Positions 16,363 to 25,784 of a stretch of DNA of 64,000 nucleotides are shown piece after piece. Numbering within the stretch: the first letter of the stretch is position 1; every line of letters begins with the position of its first letter. A program made the position numbers and the translations under genes. The stretch lies in NCBI RefSeq assembly GCF_024437735.1, contig NZ_JANFQO010000006.1, positions 124,001 through 188,000 of the forward strand, read 5' to 3'. Origin of the DNA: Tahibacter harae (GTDB taxonomy: Bacteria; Pseudomonadota; Gammaproteobacteria; Xanthomonadales; Rhodanobacteraceae). The notes below the pieces were generated by a model. That model saw only the letters and a list, made by a program, of their open reading frames with translations, did no database searches and was not told the origin of the DNA.

Positions 16363-16746
16363 ATGTCCCGCACCATCATCGCCACCGACAACGCTCCCAA
16401 GGCCATCGGCCCGTATTCGCAGGCTGTGCAGGTCGGCAACACGATTTACACCTCCGGCCAGATCCCGCTGGATCCCTCTACCGGCGAGATGATCGGCGGC
16501 GACATCACGGCGCAGGCGCGCCGCGTGTTCGAGAATCTGCGTGCGGTGATCGAAGCGGCCGGTGCCTCGTTCGACGACGTGGCGCGGGTGGGCATCTATC
16601 TCACCGATCTGGGCAATTTCGCCGCGGTGAATGCCGTGATGGCGGAATATTTCCGCGAACCGTATCCGGCGCGCTCCACCATCGGCGTGGCTTCGCTGCC
16701 GCGCGGCGCGCAGGTCGAGGTCGATCTGGTACTGGTCCGCGGCTAA
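16363..16746 (+). CDS. ridA: RidA family reactive enamine/imine deaminase
   Basis: 127-residue YjgF/YER057c/UK114 protein. RidA hydrolyses enamine/imine intermediates made by PLP enzymes such as threonine dehydratase, preventing their damage to other PLP enzymes. The sequence begins [20 protein letters not shown] and has TSGQIPLDP. Near the C-terminus it keeps the catalytic arginine and glutamate (PARSTIG, GAQVEVD). GAGG lies just upstream of the ATG; an in-frame upstream extension to 16339 is unlikely. It sits between a membrane hypothetical and recG, the usual spoT-ridA-recG order in xanthomonads. Confidence 0.95.
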   Translation: MSRTIIATDNAPKAIGPYSQAVQVGNTIYTSGQIPLDPSTGEMIGGDITAQARRVFENLRAVIEAAGASFDDVARVGIYLTDLGNFAAVNAVMAEYFREPYPARSTIGVASLPRGAQVEVDLVLVRG

Positions 16747-16756
16747 GCGGACGGCG

Positions 16757-18838
16757 ATGGCGCAGGAGGCGGGGCTGCAGCCGCTGACGACGCTGCCCGG
16801 CGTGGGGCCGGCGCTGCGCGACTGTCTGGAGCGGCTGGGCGCGAAAACGCTGCAGGATCTGTGGTTCCACCTGCCGCTGCGCTACGAGGACCGTACCCGG
16901 CTGGTGCCGATTGCCGATCTGCGCCCGGGCGACACGGCCCAGGTCGAGGGCGTGATCGAGGCGGTGCAAAAAGGCTTCCGCGGCCGGCCGCAGCTGCGTG
17001 TGGCGATCAGCGACGGCTCGCAGGAAACGCTGGTTCTGCGCTTTTTCCACTTCCGCGGCGCCCAGGCCGATCAGTTGCGCCTGGGCGCGCGTCTGCGCTG
17101 CTACGGCGAAGTACGGCGCGGCCAGCAAAGCCTGGAAATGGTGCATCCGCAGTACCAGCACCTCGGCGGCGAAGGGCCGGCGGCGGTCGAGGAGACGCTG
17201 AGCCCGGTCTATCCCACCACCGAAGGCCTGGGCCAGAAGCGCCTGGGCACGCTGATCCAGCACGCCCTGCAGCGCCTGCCCGAGGACGAGCAGCTGGAAC
17301 TGATCCCGGCGCCGCTGCGCGCGGGGCTCAAGCTCGCCTCGCTGCGCCGCGCGCTGCTGTTCGTGCACCGGCCGCCGCCGGACGCGGATGTATCGCTGCT
17401 GCTGCAGGGGCGGCATCCGGCGCAGCAGCGGCTGGCCTTCGAGGAATTGCTCAGCCATCACCTGAGCCTCAAGCAGATGCGCAACGCGGTGCGGCGCCAG
17501 GTCGCGCCGGCGCTGGACGGTGACGGTTCGCTGCGCCGGCGCCTGATTGCCGGCCTGCCGTTCGGACTGACCGCGGCGCAGCGCCGCGTCGGTGCGGAGA
17601 TCGCGCAGGACCTGGCCACGGCCGAACCCATGCTGCGCCTGGTCCAGGGCGACGTGGGCTCGGGCAAGACCGTAGTCGCGGCCCTGGCCGCGCTGACGGC
17701 GGTGGAAAGCGGGCGCCAGGCGGCGCTGATGGCGCCGACCGAGCTGCTGGCCGAGCAGCACCTGCGCACCTTGCGCGGCTGGCTGCAGCCGCTGGGCGTG
17801 GAGGTGGTCTGGCTGGCGGGAAAGGTACAGGGCAAGACGCGCAAGGCCGCCCTGGAGGCGGTCGCCGGCGGCGCCGGCGTGGTGGTCGGCACGCATGCGC
17901 TGATGCAGGAAGGCGTGGTGTTCCGCGAGCTGGGCCTGGCCATCATCGACGAGCAGCACCGCTTCGGCGTGCACCAGCGCCTGGCTCTGCGCGACAAGGG
18001 CCGCGAAGGCGAGCGCATTCCGCATCAGCTGGTGCTGACGGCCACGCCGATCCCGCGCACGCTGGCGATGACGGCGTATGCGGACCTGGATGTTTCCGTC
18101 ATCGACGAGCTGCCGCCCGGGCGCACGCCGGTGACGACGGTTGCGGTGTCCAATACGCGGCGCGAGGAAATGATCGCGCGCATCCGCGCGGCCTGCCTGC
18201 AGGGGCGTCAGGCTTACTGGGTCTGCACCCTGATCGAGGAAACCGAATTGCTGCAGGCGCAGGCGGCGGAGGTGACCCATGTGGAACTCAGCGCGGCGCT
18301 GCCGGAGCTGAAGGTCGGCCTGGTCCACGGCCGCCTCAAGCCGGCGGAGAAAAGCGCCATCATGGATGCGTTCAAGGCCGGCGAGATCGCCGTGCTGGTG
18401 GCCACGACGGTGATCGAGGTCGGCGTGGACGTGCCCAATGCCAGCCTGATGGTGATCGAGAACGCCGAGCGCCTGGGGCTGGCCCAGCTGCACCAGCTGC
18501 GCGGGCGGGTCGGCCGCGGCAACGTCGCCTCCAGCTGCGTGCTGCTGTACCAGCCGCCGCTGTCGCAGCTGGCCAAGGCCCGGCTCAATGTGCTGCGCGA
18601 GACCAACGACGGCTTCCGCATCGCCGAGAAGGATCTGGAACTGCGCGGCCCCGGCGAGATGCTGGGCACGCGCCAGACCGGCCGGCTGGAGTTCCGTATC
18701 GCCGATATCCAGCGCGACGCGGCCCTGCTGCCGGCCGTACAGCAGGTCGGCGAGACCTTGCTGCAGCAGCATGCGCCCCTGGCCGAGCGCATTGTCGCGC
18801 GCTGGATAGGCACGGCGGCGCGCTACGCCGGGGCCTGA
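16757..18838 (+). CDS. recG: ATP-dependent DNA helicase RecG
   Basis: Superfamily 2 helicase that regresses stalled replication forks and branch-migrates recombination intermediates. The 693-residue product has the N-terminal wedge/OB region (PGVGPALRDCLERLGAKTLQDLWFHLPLRYEDRT), Walker A GDVGSGKT (about residue 298) and the DEQH box (IIDEQHRFGV, about 398). Motif III-like TATPIPRTLAM, the TTVIEVGVDVPNA segment and the HQLRGRVGRG motif VI follow. The length matches E. coli RecG (693). It starts 10 bp after ridA and is probably co-transcribed with it. Confidence 0.97.
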   Translation: MAQEAGLQPLTTLPGVGPALRDCLERLGAKTLQDLWFHLPLRYEDRTRLVPIADLRPGDTAQVEGVIEAVQKGFRGRPQLRVAISDGSQETLVLRFFHFRGAQADQLRLGARLRCYGEVRRGQQSLEMVHPQYQHLGGEGPAAVEETLSPVYPTTEGLGQKRLGTLIQHALQRLPEDEQLELIPAPLRAGLKLASLRRALLFVHRPPPDADVSLLLQGRHPAQQRLAFEELLSHHLSLKQMRNAVRRQVAPALDGDGSLRRRLIAGLPFGLTAAQRRVGAEIAQDLATAEPMLRLVQGDVGSGKTVVAALAALTAVESGRQAALMAPTELLAEQHLRTLRGWLQPLGVEVVWLAGKVQGKTRKAALEAVAGGAGVVVGTHALMQEGVVFRELGLAIIDEQHRFGVHQRLALRDKGREGERIPHQLVLTATPIPRTLAMTAYADLDVSVIDELPPGRTPVTTVAVSNTRREEMIARIRAACLQGRQAYWVCTLIEETELLQAQAAEVTHVELSAALPELKVGLVHGRLKPAEKSAIMDAFKAGEIAVLVATTVIEVGVDVPNASLMVIENAERLGLAQLHQLRGRVGRGNVASSCVLLYQPPLSQLAKARLNVLRETNDGFRIAEKDLELRGPGEMLGTRQTGRLEFRIADIQRDAALLPAVQQVGETLLQQHAPLAERIVARWIGTAARYAGA

Positions 18839-19160
18839 GCGGTACGGGCGGGGCTGCCGCGTCTTCATAAGGACGAGGCCGCAGCCATCGGCGCCTTGGC
18901 GCCGCGGGTGGGGCTGCCGCTCGGCGATATGGTTCAGCCGGCTTCACAGCCGCGATGTGTGCCGGGGGCGTCAGGCGCCGAGTCTGTGCGCCGGCAAGTG
19001 CTGCAAGGCGTCGCCCCTCGCCTTGCTGCCCGGCCCGGGATGGCTGAGACCATTCGTTACGCTGCAAGCGCGGCCCGTCTCGGCCATCTGCGACGCCGTG
19101 CGCTTCCGCCCCGCGGCCGGCGCGCTATAGTGGCGCCGCCTCAGCGTGGGAGATGCCGTC
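18839..19160. other. Gene-free stretch after recG, with a possible promoter
   Basis: No coding sequence is supported. TATAGT at 19126-19131 is a good -10 hexamer with only a weak -35 (CTTCCG at 19103-19108, 17-nt spacing), placed to drive the secreted hypothetical at 19161. No clear terminator for recG is seen. Confidence 0.4.
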
Positions 19161-19763
19161 ATGCAAGCCCTGACCAGTCTTTTGCTGGCCGTCGCCTGGA
19201 TGGAACCCATGCCGCCGCCGCTCACGGTGCTGCGCAATCCCGATTTCGACACCGACCCCGCCGCGGCCGTTTCGCCGGCACCGACCAACTGGCGCTGGTT
19301 CCTGGACGACGGCGCCGGCGGCGAGCTGGTCTGGGACGGCATTGCCGGTGCGCCCGCGCCGGGCAGCGGCCGGGTGCGCAACAACCGCGGCGGCCAGCGT
19401 GCGGATTTCTGGGGCCAGTGCCTCAAGGTCGCGCCCGGGCCTTTCACGCTGCGCGCGGCCGTGGCGTCCCAGCTCAAGCCGAATGCCTCCTGCGAGCTGC
19501 GCATCGAGATCAACGACCGCGCCGACTGCAGCACCACGCCGCCCGGCGTCACCAATCTGCTGACCCGCAGCGCAGTCGCGACGACCAACAATGCCGGCTT
19601 CGAGACCGTGCAGATCAGCGCAGTCGCGCCGCTGGGCAGCGCTTCGGCCTGGGTGCTGCTCGCGCACCGGCAGACTTCGGCGGCGACGCCGGGGTACAGC
19701 TACTGCCATTTCGATCATGTGGAATGGTCGGGCAATGTGATCTTTGCCGGCAGGTTTGAATAG
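19161..19763 (+). CDS. Hypothetical secreted protein with a carbohydrate-binding-like beta fold
   Basis: 200 residues with a short hydrophobic N-terminus (ALTSLLLAVAW) that may be a signal peptide. The mature part starts LRNPDFDTDP and includes NWRWFLDD, RADFWGQCLKV and a C-terminal FDHVEW, the pattern of jelly-roll carbohydrate-binding-like domains (an N-x-D-F opening and a terminal beta strand with FDxV). Four cysteines could form disulfides. The ATG at 19161 is preceded by GGGAG; a GTG 15 bases upstream is less likely. The specific function is unknown. It appears to be a single-gene unit. Confidence 0.6.
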   Translation: MQALTSLLLAVAWMEPMPPPLTVLRNPDFDTDPAAAVSPAPTNWRWFLDDGAGGELVWDGIAGAPAPGSGRVRNNRGGQRADFWGQCLKVAPGPFTLRAAVASQLKPNASCELRIEINDRADCSTTPPGVTNLLTRSAVATTNNAGFETVQISAVAPLGSASAWVLLAHRQTSAATPGYSYCHFDHVEWSGNVIFAGRFE

Positions 19764-20159
19764 GCGCAGCCGGATCGTCTGCGCGCAGGCTTGCCAGGGC
19801 GCAGCCTGACGGCGGAATGGCGTGACACGTGACCCTCTGGCTCCCGGAGCGTTGCGTGACGCATGACCCGTTGCCTCCACGCCGGCCTCTTGCCTGGCGC
19901 CGCGACTTGGGGATTACCCCCGCGTTGTTTGCGGCGGCGCAGTCGCGATCCGCGAATACCGCCCCATGCATCCTGCGCACCGGCCGCACGACAGTGGATA
20001 CCCGAATTTCAGTTCGCCACCTTCACCCCGAATCCCGGATTCCCTGATCCCGGATCCGTAGTTCCGAATACCAATCCCGAATCCCGGCCCACCACGCTAT
20101 GCTGCCCAGTCCCGCGCAGCCCCGGCCGCGCTCCGACTGTGACCAAGGTGCAAGACCTC
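19764..20159. other. Non-coding stretch with short CCCGAATCCCGG repeats
   Basis: No coding sequence is supported. The 3' half contains CCCGAATCCCGG twice (20027-20038 and 20076-20087) and related hexamers (CCGAATTTC, GATCCCGGATCC) between 20001 and 20090. The block lies immediately upstream of the nucleoside hydrolase. It may be a degenerate repeat cluster or a regulatory region. Confidence 0.45.
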
Positions 20160-21083
20160 ATGGAACAAGTGCTGCTGATCGACACCGATCCGGGCGTGGA
20201 CGACGCGCTCGCCCTGTTGATGGCCTACGAGCGGGCCAACGTGGCCGGGCTGAGCATCGCCGCGGGCAATGTGGGCCTGCAGCACACGGTGACCAATGCG
20301 CTGCGCCTGGTCGAGCTGGCCGGGGCGGATACGCCGGTGTATGCCGGCTGTGCCGAGCCGCTGGTGTTGCCGGCGGCGGATGCGGCCTTCGTGCACGGCG
20401 CCGACGGTTTCGGCGATGCCGGACTGGCTCCGCCGCAGCGCCGCGCCGACAGCGAGCATGCAGCGCTGGCCCTGATCCGCCTCACGCGCGAGCGTCCGCA
20501 GCAGCTGACCCTGGTCGCGCTGGGGCCGCTGACCAACCTGGCCCTGGCCCTGCGCCTGGATCCGACCCTGCCGCAGCGCGTGCCGCGCCTGGTCATCATG
20601 GGCGGCGCGGTCACCGGCCGCGGCAACACCACGGTGCCGGCGGAATTCAATATCGGCTTCGACCCCGAGGCCGCGCACGTGGTGTTCTCGGCCTGGCCGC
20701 AGTTCGAGCTGGTCGACTGGGAAGCGACGTTGCGCCACGGCATAGACCTGCAGCGCTTTGAAGCCTGGCTGACGGCCGACGATGCGCGGGCGCGCTTCTA
20801 CGAAGCCATTTCGCGCAAGATCCGCGGCTTCCACCGCGAGCGCGGCCGGCCCGGCATGGTCGTGGCCGATGCGCTGGCCATGGCCGTGGTGCTGGACCCG
20901 GACTGCGTGCAGCGCGCCGAGCACCGCCATGTCGCGGTGGAACTCAGCGGCGGCCTGACCCGCGGTGCCACCGTGGTCGACTGGGACGGCCGCAGCGGCC
21001 GCCCGGCGAATGCGCGCATCGTGCTGGAAGTGGACCAGGCGCGCTTCGAGGCGCTGATCCGGCAGGCACTGGGCGCGGATTGA
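20160..21083 (+). CDS. Inosine-uridine preferring nucleoside hydrolase family protein
   Basis: 307-residue N-ribohydrolase of the IUNH family, cleaving nucleosides (exact base preference unknown) to base and ribose for salvage. The calcium-binding N-terminal cluster DTDPGVDDALAL is intact (residues 8-19). It also has LVALGPLTNLALAL, VIMGGAVTGRGNTTVPAEFNIGFDPEAA and a C-terminal VVADALAMAVVLDP holding the last metal-ligand aspartate. The reading frame is open about 100 codons upstream, but the protein homologous to the family starts at the ATG at 20160. It appears monocistronic. Confidence 0.9.
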   Translation: MEQVLLIDTDPGVDDALALLMAYERANVAGLSIAAGNVGLQHTVTNALRLVELAGADTPVYAGCAEPLVLPAADAAFVHGADGFGDAGLAPPQRRADSEHAALALIRLTRERPQQLTLVALGPLTNLALALRLDPTLPQRVPRLVIMGGAVTGRGNTTVPAEFNIGFDPEAAHVVFSAWPQFELVDWEATLRHGIDLQRFEAWLTADDARARFYEAISRKIRGFHRERGRPGMVVADALAMAVVLDPDCVQRAEHRHVAVELSGGLTRGATVVDWDGRSGRPANARIVLEVDQARFEALIRQALGAD

Positions 21084-21090
21084 ATGCAGC

Positions 21091-21113
21091 GCGCCGGCGC
21101 GTCGTGCCGGCGC
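21091..21113 (+). terminator. GC-rich hairpin after the nucleoside hydrolase, no T run
   Basis: A perfect 8-bp stem GCGCCGGC / GCCGGCGC with a 7-nt loop begins 7 bases after the stop codon. The lack of a T run makes it a processing or weak termination site rather than a canonical terminator. Confidence 0.35.
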
Positions 21114-21182
21114 AGTCGCACAGTCCGGCTCGAGTTGCCTGATTCATCCGGACCCGGGCTGCGCAACAGTCAGCCGGCGCAA

Positions 21183-24100
21183 TCAGGGCGCCGGCGTGAT
21201 TTCACCCTCGGCGGCGGCCGCTTTCGCAAGCGGCTTTTCCGGCATCTTTTCCGCCTCGCGCACCCACACGTCCATTTGCGGGAAGCAGATGTCGATGCCG
21301 CGGGCGCGGAATTCGCGCAGTACGGCGCCGTGCAGGTCGTTGCGCACCGCGCTGCGCTCGAAGATGTTGCCCACGAACACGCGCAGCTCGAAATCCAGCG
21401 TGCTCGCGCCCAGCGCCACGCACCAGCAGTTCGGTCCCGGTTCCTTGAGCACCTTGGGATGGGCGCGGCCCAGTTCCAGCAGCAGGCCGCGCACTTCTTC
21501 GGGATTGCTCTGGTAGGCCACGCCGACCTTTATCACCACGCGGGTGACTGCGTCCGACAGCGTCCAGTTGGTCAGCTGGTCGGTGATGAAGGTCTTGTTC
21601 GGGATGATGACTTCCTTGTTGTCCCAGTCGACCACCGTCGTCGCGCGCGTGCGTATGCGCGTGACCGTGCCTTCGATGCCGCGGATGGTGATGACGTCGC
21701 CGACGCGGATCGGGCGCTCGAACAGCACGATCAGGCCGGAAACGAAATTGGCGAAGATCTCCTGCAGGCCGAAACCCAGGCCCACGGTCAGCGCCGCCGC
21801 CATCCATTGCAGCTGGCCCCAGCGCAGGCCGAGCAGGGAGAGCCCCAGCACCGTGCCTACGATGGCCAGGGCGTAGCGCGCGACCGCGGTGATGGCGTAG
21901 CGCGTGGGCGCGTCCACATCCAGGCGGCGCAGCACGCCGATTTCCAGCAGGCCGGGGATATTGCGCGTGGCAATCCAGGTCAGCATCAGGCTGACCGCGG
22001 CGAACAGCAGCGAGCGCAGGGTCACGTGCACGGTGACGGCCTTGCCGTCGGCGGTATAGCTGGTCTTCCAGGCGTTGATATCGCCCAGATAGGCCAGCGC
22101 CGGGGTCACATCCGACCAGACCCACAGCAGCACGCCGGCCAGTACGACGATGACCAGCGCGCGCAGCAGGCGGCGGGTCTGCTGGTTGATGCTGGCCAGG
22201 GTGATCTGCTCGGCCTCGGCGGCGAATTCGGGGCGGGTCTCCAGTTCGCTGTCGTCGCGCGCGGCGGCCTGGTCGTCGCGCTTGTCCTCCATGCGCTTGA
22301 GGGCCAGGCGCCGCTCGCCCAGCGACAGCCAGCGCAGGGCCATGCCGTTGAGTGTGGCGATGGCGAGGAAGGCGATCGCCGACTCGATGAAATGCGCCGC
22401 CAGCGCCATCGCGGTGAGGAAATAGCCGGCGATGGCCAGCCCGGCCAGGCCCAGCGAATGCGCCGTCAGCAGCAGGCGCAGCAGCTGGCGCAGACGCAGC
22501 GGTTCGGTCTGACCGCTGCGCTGAGCCCATAGCGCGCCGGGTGCGAGCACGCGCCAGCACAGCCAGGCCAGCAGCAGGCTGGCGCTGACGAACAGCAGCC
22601 GGGCCAGGCTCGCGTTCGCCCACTGCTCGCCGAAGTAAAAATATAGAGAAAGCAAGAATTGCGCTGGCAGATAGACTGCCGTAAGCCAGCGCCAGAGCAG
22701 GTCCAGCGCCTGGCGGCGGCCCTGGCTCCAGCGGAAATGCGCCGCGGCCAGGCCCTTGTCCACATTCAGCCAGCGCAGGAATTCCAGCGCGTACAGCGGC
22801 GCGATCAGGCCGCTCAGAGCCAGGCTGAGCGCGTCGGCGAAGGGATAGCCGGTTTCGCCGGCGCGGCCGATCAGGCCGGCGGCGACCCAGCACAGCAGCG
22901 GCAGCGGTGCGGCCGCGGCCAGGCTGAGCAGCAGGGCCTGGCCGCTGAGGCGGTAGCGGTCCGTGCGGATGCGTCGGGTGGGCTGGGCCAGCGTGTCCAG
23001 CAGCGCCGGCACGCGCCGGCGGAACAGCCACAGGCTGATTACCAGGGCCAGGCCGGACAGGACGGGAAGCGGCCGTGCCCAGGCCAGGCGGCCGGTCTGG
23101 CGCAGCGCTTCCCACCAGCGGCCGGGCTGGACCATGTCCGAGGCACCGCTGAATACTTCCAGCGGCAGATTGCGGTCCACCGGCGCATGGCTGGGCGTCC
23201 ACAGCAGGCGCGCGTCGAGCAGGTCGCGCAGGGTGGCGGTGTCCTTGATCAGGCCGGCCAGCTCCTGCTCGGCGTCGGCCAGGCTGTCGGCCAGGCGGCT
23301 CTGCACCAAGCTGAGCTGGGGCACGACTTCGGCACGGGTGGCGAACAGGCGGTACAAGGTCTGGCGCAGGGTGCTGCCGGCGCCGGCCTGGTCCTGCGGC
23401 AGGCGCTTGAGTTCGGCCGACACCGGCACCGAGGGATCGGCCAGCAAGTCGGCGGTCTCGCGCAGCTGGATCAGGGCGATGCGGGTCTGCGCCAGCTCGG
23501 TCTGCAACGCGGCGAGCTTGCGCTTGAGCACCGGCACCGACGGCAGTTTCTGCCGCTCGGCCAGCAGGATCAGACCTACCGCCTCGCTCACGCCGCTGTA
23601 TTTGACGCGCTCGGTGGTGTTGGCCAGGGACTGGGCGGTCTCGTGGCGCAGCTGGGCGTAGTTGTCGCGGTTCTCGCGCACTTCGGCCAGGTGGCCTACC
23701 GCGCGCACCAGGTCTTCGCCGTAGAGCGCGTTTTGCCGTGCCACATCGCGCAGTACTTCATTGCCTTCGGCCAGCTCGGCGGCTTCTTCCTGCAGGCGCG
23801 AGCTGAGGCCCAGGGCCATGGCGCGGGTGCGGTCCAGGATCAGGCTTTGCAGTGCGTCGACCTTGTGCTGGCGCTCGCCGACCTCGCGCTGGCGCTGGCG
23901 CAGACGGGCCGATTCCAGCCGCATGCGCGGCTCGTAGCTGCGCAGTTCCTCTTCCAGCTGGGCAATGCGCACCAGGGCCAGACGCAGTGCCGCCTGGCGG
24001 CGCAGGCGGCTGGCTTCGGCCAGGGCCGGTGCCGTGTCCTTGTCGGCGGGAGCGGCTTCGCGCACCTTTTCCGCATCGGCCTGGGCCTGCTTGAGTTCGT

Positions 24101-25313
24101 CGCGGATCTGCGCCGGCCGCTCGTGCTGGCCGGCGACACGGGTCTGCAGCTGGGCCACCGCGGCCTGGGCATCGGCCAGCGCGGCCCGTTCCTGGCTGCG
24201 CTGGGCCTCCAGCTGGCTGACGCTGGCGCGCTCGGACAGGCCGGCGCGCCAGGCGAGCAGGGCGGCGGTATTGTCGTTGAGCAGGGATTGTTCCAGTGCC
24301 TGGGCGTCGGCCTCGGCGCTGGCGCCGGCGGCGCGCTGCTTGCGCAGTTCATCGATCAGGCCGTTGGCGCGGTCGTCGTCGGCCTGGGCGGCGTCGAGCA
24401 GGGTCTTGATGGCCTCGGTCTGCAGCGTATCGAGGTTTTTCGCCTCGGCCAGGGCCTGGCGCGCCGTCTTGATGCCGGCGGCGAGGCTGGGCGGCAGGGC
24501 GTCGATGCTGTCGGCACCGTCGTTGTCCGCCTCGGGCAGCAGGTTCTTGAGCCAGCGCTGGCGCAGGCGGCTTTCCTCGCTCACGTCGATGTCGGCCAGC
24601 GCGGCGTCGAGGATCAGCTTGAGTTCCGGCCAGTCCTTGCGGATGGCGAAGCCCAGGGCCTCGTCGCTGCCGATCTGGCCGAGCACGACCAGCTGCTCGC
24701 GCATGCCGGCGCGGGCGGCGGCATGCTGGGCGGTGACCAGGTCGCCGACCAGCACCTCGATCTCGCCCTGGTTCAGTGCGGCCAGGGTACGCGTGGTGGA
24801 GGGGAAGGCGGAGATCTGCGCCTTGGGCGCGACCGTGTTCAGCGCCTCGTGGCAGACATGCTGGGCGGCCACGCCGATGCGGTGTTCGTCGATCTGGTCC
24901 AGCCGCTGTATGCCGCTGCCGCGGCGCACGAAGGCGGCGCAGGGGAGGCGCAGATAGGGCGCGCTGAACAGGGCGGTATCGGCGCGCTCGGGCGAGGCGA
25001 AGGCGCTGGAAAGCATGTCGACGCGGCGCTCGCGCAGCGCCTGCAGTGCATCGGCCCAGCTGCGCACCGGCACTACGCGGAAGCGCAGGCCGGAGCGGTC
25101 GGCGACCAGGCGCAGGTAGTCGGCCGCCAGGCCGGTCTGCTGGCCGCCGTCCAGGCTGTCGATGGGAGCGAATTCGGGGTCCGGCGCGACGCGGATTTCC
25201 GCATGGGCCTTGCGCCATTCCTGCAGCGGGTCGTCGGCCCCGGCGCCGGCGGCGCTCAGGCTGCACAGGGCCAGCAGCGGGGCGATGAGGCGCGGCCAAA
25301 GACTTTTCAGCAA
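21183..25313 (-). CDS. MscS-type mechanosensitive channel (MscK/MscM-like) fused to an N-terminal solute-binding domain
   Basis: 1376 residues from a TTG start at 25313, preceded by CTGGAG and followed by a signal peptide (LIAPLLALCSLSAAGAGA). Residues about 38-258 form a family 3 solute-binding domain (IRVAPDPEFAPID, VDMLSSAFASPERADTALFSAPY, VLVGD). Next comes a long coiled coil of MscS_porin type (about 280-740), then about ten membrane helices. The MscS pore core follows (VGLGFGLQEIFANFVSGLIVLFERP near 1170-1195) with the beta domain and C-terminus. E. coli MscK and MscM have about 1100 residues and lack the first domain. The protein should open under osmotic tension; the extra domain suggests ligand sensing (inference). 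R110 and D191 align with the residues that grip the amino-acid carboxylate and amino groups in glutamine-binding proteins. Confidence 0.88.
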   Translation of the reverse strand: MLKSLWPRLIAPLLALCSLSAAGAGADDPLQEWRKAHAEIRVAPDPEFAPIDSLDGGQQTGLAADYLRLVADRSGLRFRVVPVRSWADALQALRERRVDMLSSAFASPERADTALFSAPYLRLPCAAFVRRGSGIQRLDQIDEHRIGVAAQHVCHEALNTVAPKAQISAFPSTTRTLAALNQGEIEVLVGDLVTAQHAAARAGMREQLVVLGQIGSDEALGFAIRKDWPELKLILDAALADIDVSEESRLRQRWLKNLLPEADNDGADSIDALPPSLAAGIKTARQALAEAKNLDTLQTEAIKTLLDAAQADDDRANGLIDELRKQRAAGASAEADAQALEQSLLNDNTAALLAWRAGLSERASVSQLEAQRSQERAALADAQAAVAQLQTRVAGQHERPAQIRDELKQAQADAEKVREAAPADKDTAPALAEASRLRRQAALRLALVRIAQLEEELRSYEPRMRLESARLRQRQREVGERQHKVDALQSLILDRTRAMALGLSSRLQEEAAELAEGNEVLRDVARQNALYGEDLVRAVGHLAEVRENRDNYAQLRHETAQSLANTTERVKYSGVSEAVGLILLAERQKLPSVPVLKRKLAALQTELAQTRIALIQLRETADLLADPSVPVSAELKRLPQDQAGAGSTLRQTLYRLFATRAEVVPQLSLVQSRLADSLADAEQELAGLIKDTATLRDLLDARLLWTPSHAPVDRNLPLEVFSGASDMVQPGRWWEALRQTGRLAWARPLPVLSGLALVISLWLFRRRVPALLDTLAQPTRRIRTDRYRLSGQALLLSLAAAAPLPLLCWVAAGLIGRAGETGYPFADALSLALSGLIAPLYALEFLRWLNVDKGLAAAHFRWSQGRRQALDLLWRWLTAVYLPAQFLLSLYFYFGEQWANASLARLLFVSASLLLAWLCWRVLAPGALWAQRSGQTEPLRLRQLLRLLLTAHSLGLAGLAIAGYFLTAMALAAHFIESAIAFLAIATLNGMALRWLSLGERRLALKRMEDKRDDQAAARDDSELETRPEFAAEAEQITLASINQQTRRLLRALVIVVLAGVLLWVWSDVTPALAYLGDINAWKTSYTADGKAVTVHVTLRSLLFAAVSLMLTWIATRNIPGLLEIGVLRRLDVDAPTRYAITAVARYALAIVGTVLGLSLLGLRWGQLQWMAAALTVGLGFGLQEIFANFVSGLIVLFERPIRVGDVITIRGIEGTVTRIRTRATTVVDWDNKEVIIPNKTFITDQLTNWTLSDAVTRVVIKVGVAYQSNPEEVRGLLLELGRAHPKVLKEPGPNCWCVALGASTLDFELRVFVGNIFERSAVRNDLHGAVLREFRARGIDICFPQMDVWVREAEKMPEKPLAKAAAAEGEITPAP

Positions 25314-25535
25314 CGTCGGGCTCCAGTTTCGGCAGTCGGGTGCAGCGCCGCGTGGCAGCGGGCGCGGCTTCTGCCACAATCGCGGGTTGGTACGGGTATC
25401 CCGGCGCTGCGGCCGGCCCGCACGGCCGGGTGGGCAGGGTTCGTGCGCCGCCGCGGCCGGACCAGCTTGCGCTGAGCGCCGCGGGAACGATACCATACCG
25501 CTCTTTTCCGCCTAAGAATCCTTTCTGGAGCCACC

Positions 25536-25784
25536 ATGAAAGCCGACATTCATCCGAAGTACCACCCGGTGGTGTTCCAGGATGTGACCACCGATTTCTC
25601 CTTCCTGACCCGCTCCACCATGTCGAGCAAGGAAACGGTCAAGTGGGAAGATGGCAAGGAATATCCGCTCATCAAGATCGATATTTCCAGCGCCTCGCAC
25701 CCGTTCTACACCGGCAAGCACAAGATCATCGACACCGGCGGCCGCGTCGACAAGTTCAACCGTCGCTACGCTGCCAAGAAGTGA
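25536..25784 (+). CDS. rpmE2: 50S ribosomal protein L31 type B
   Basis: 82-residue L31 of the zinc-free B type: [25 protein letters not shown] and a C-terminal [11 protein letters not shown], with no CxxC zinc motif. CTGGAG stands 5 bases before the ATG. In many bacteria the B-type paralogue replaces the zinc form under zinc limitation; whether a second L31 exists elsewhere cannot be seen. It is divergent from the channel gene and ends in its own terminator. Confidence 0.95.
   Translation: MKADIHPKYHPVVFQDVTTDFSFLTRSTMSSKETVKWEDGKEYPLIKIDISSASHPFYTGKHKIIDTGGRVDKFNRRYAAKK

Noticed and set aside
22659-25475. 938-residue open frame opposite the mechanosensitive channel gene
   Set aside because: Gln-, Ala-, Gly- and Arg-rich low-complexity product with no motif; it is the complement of the channel's coiled-coil codons.
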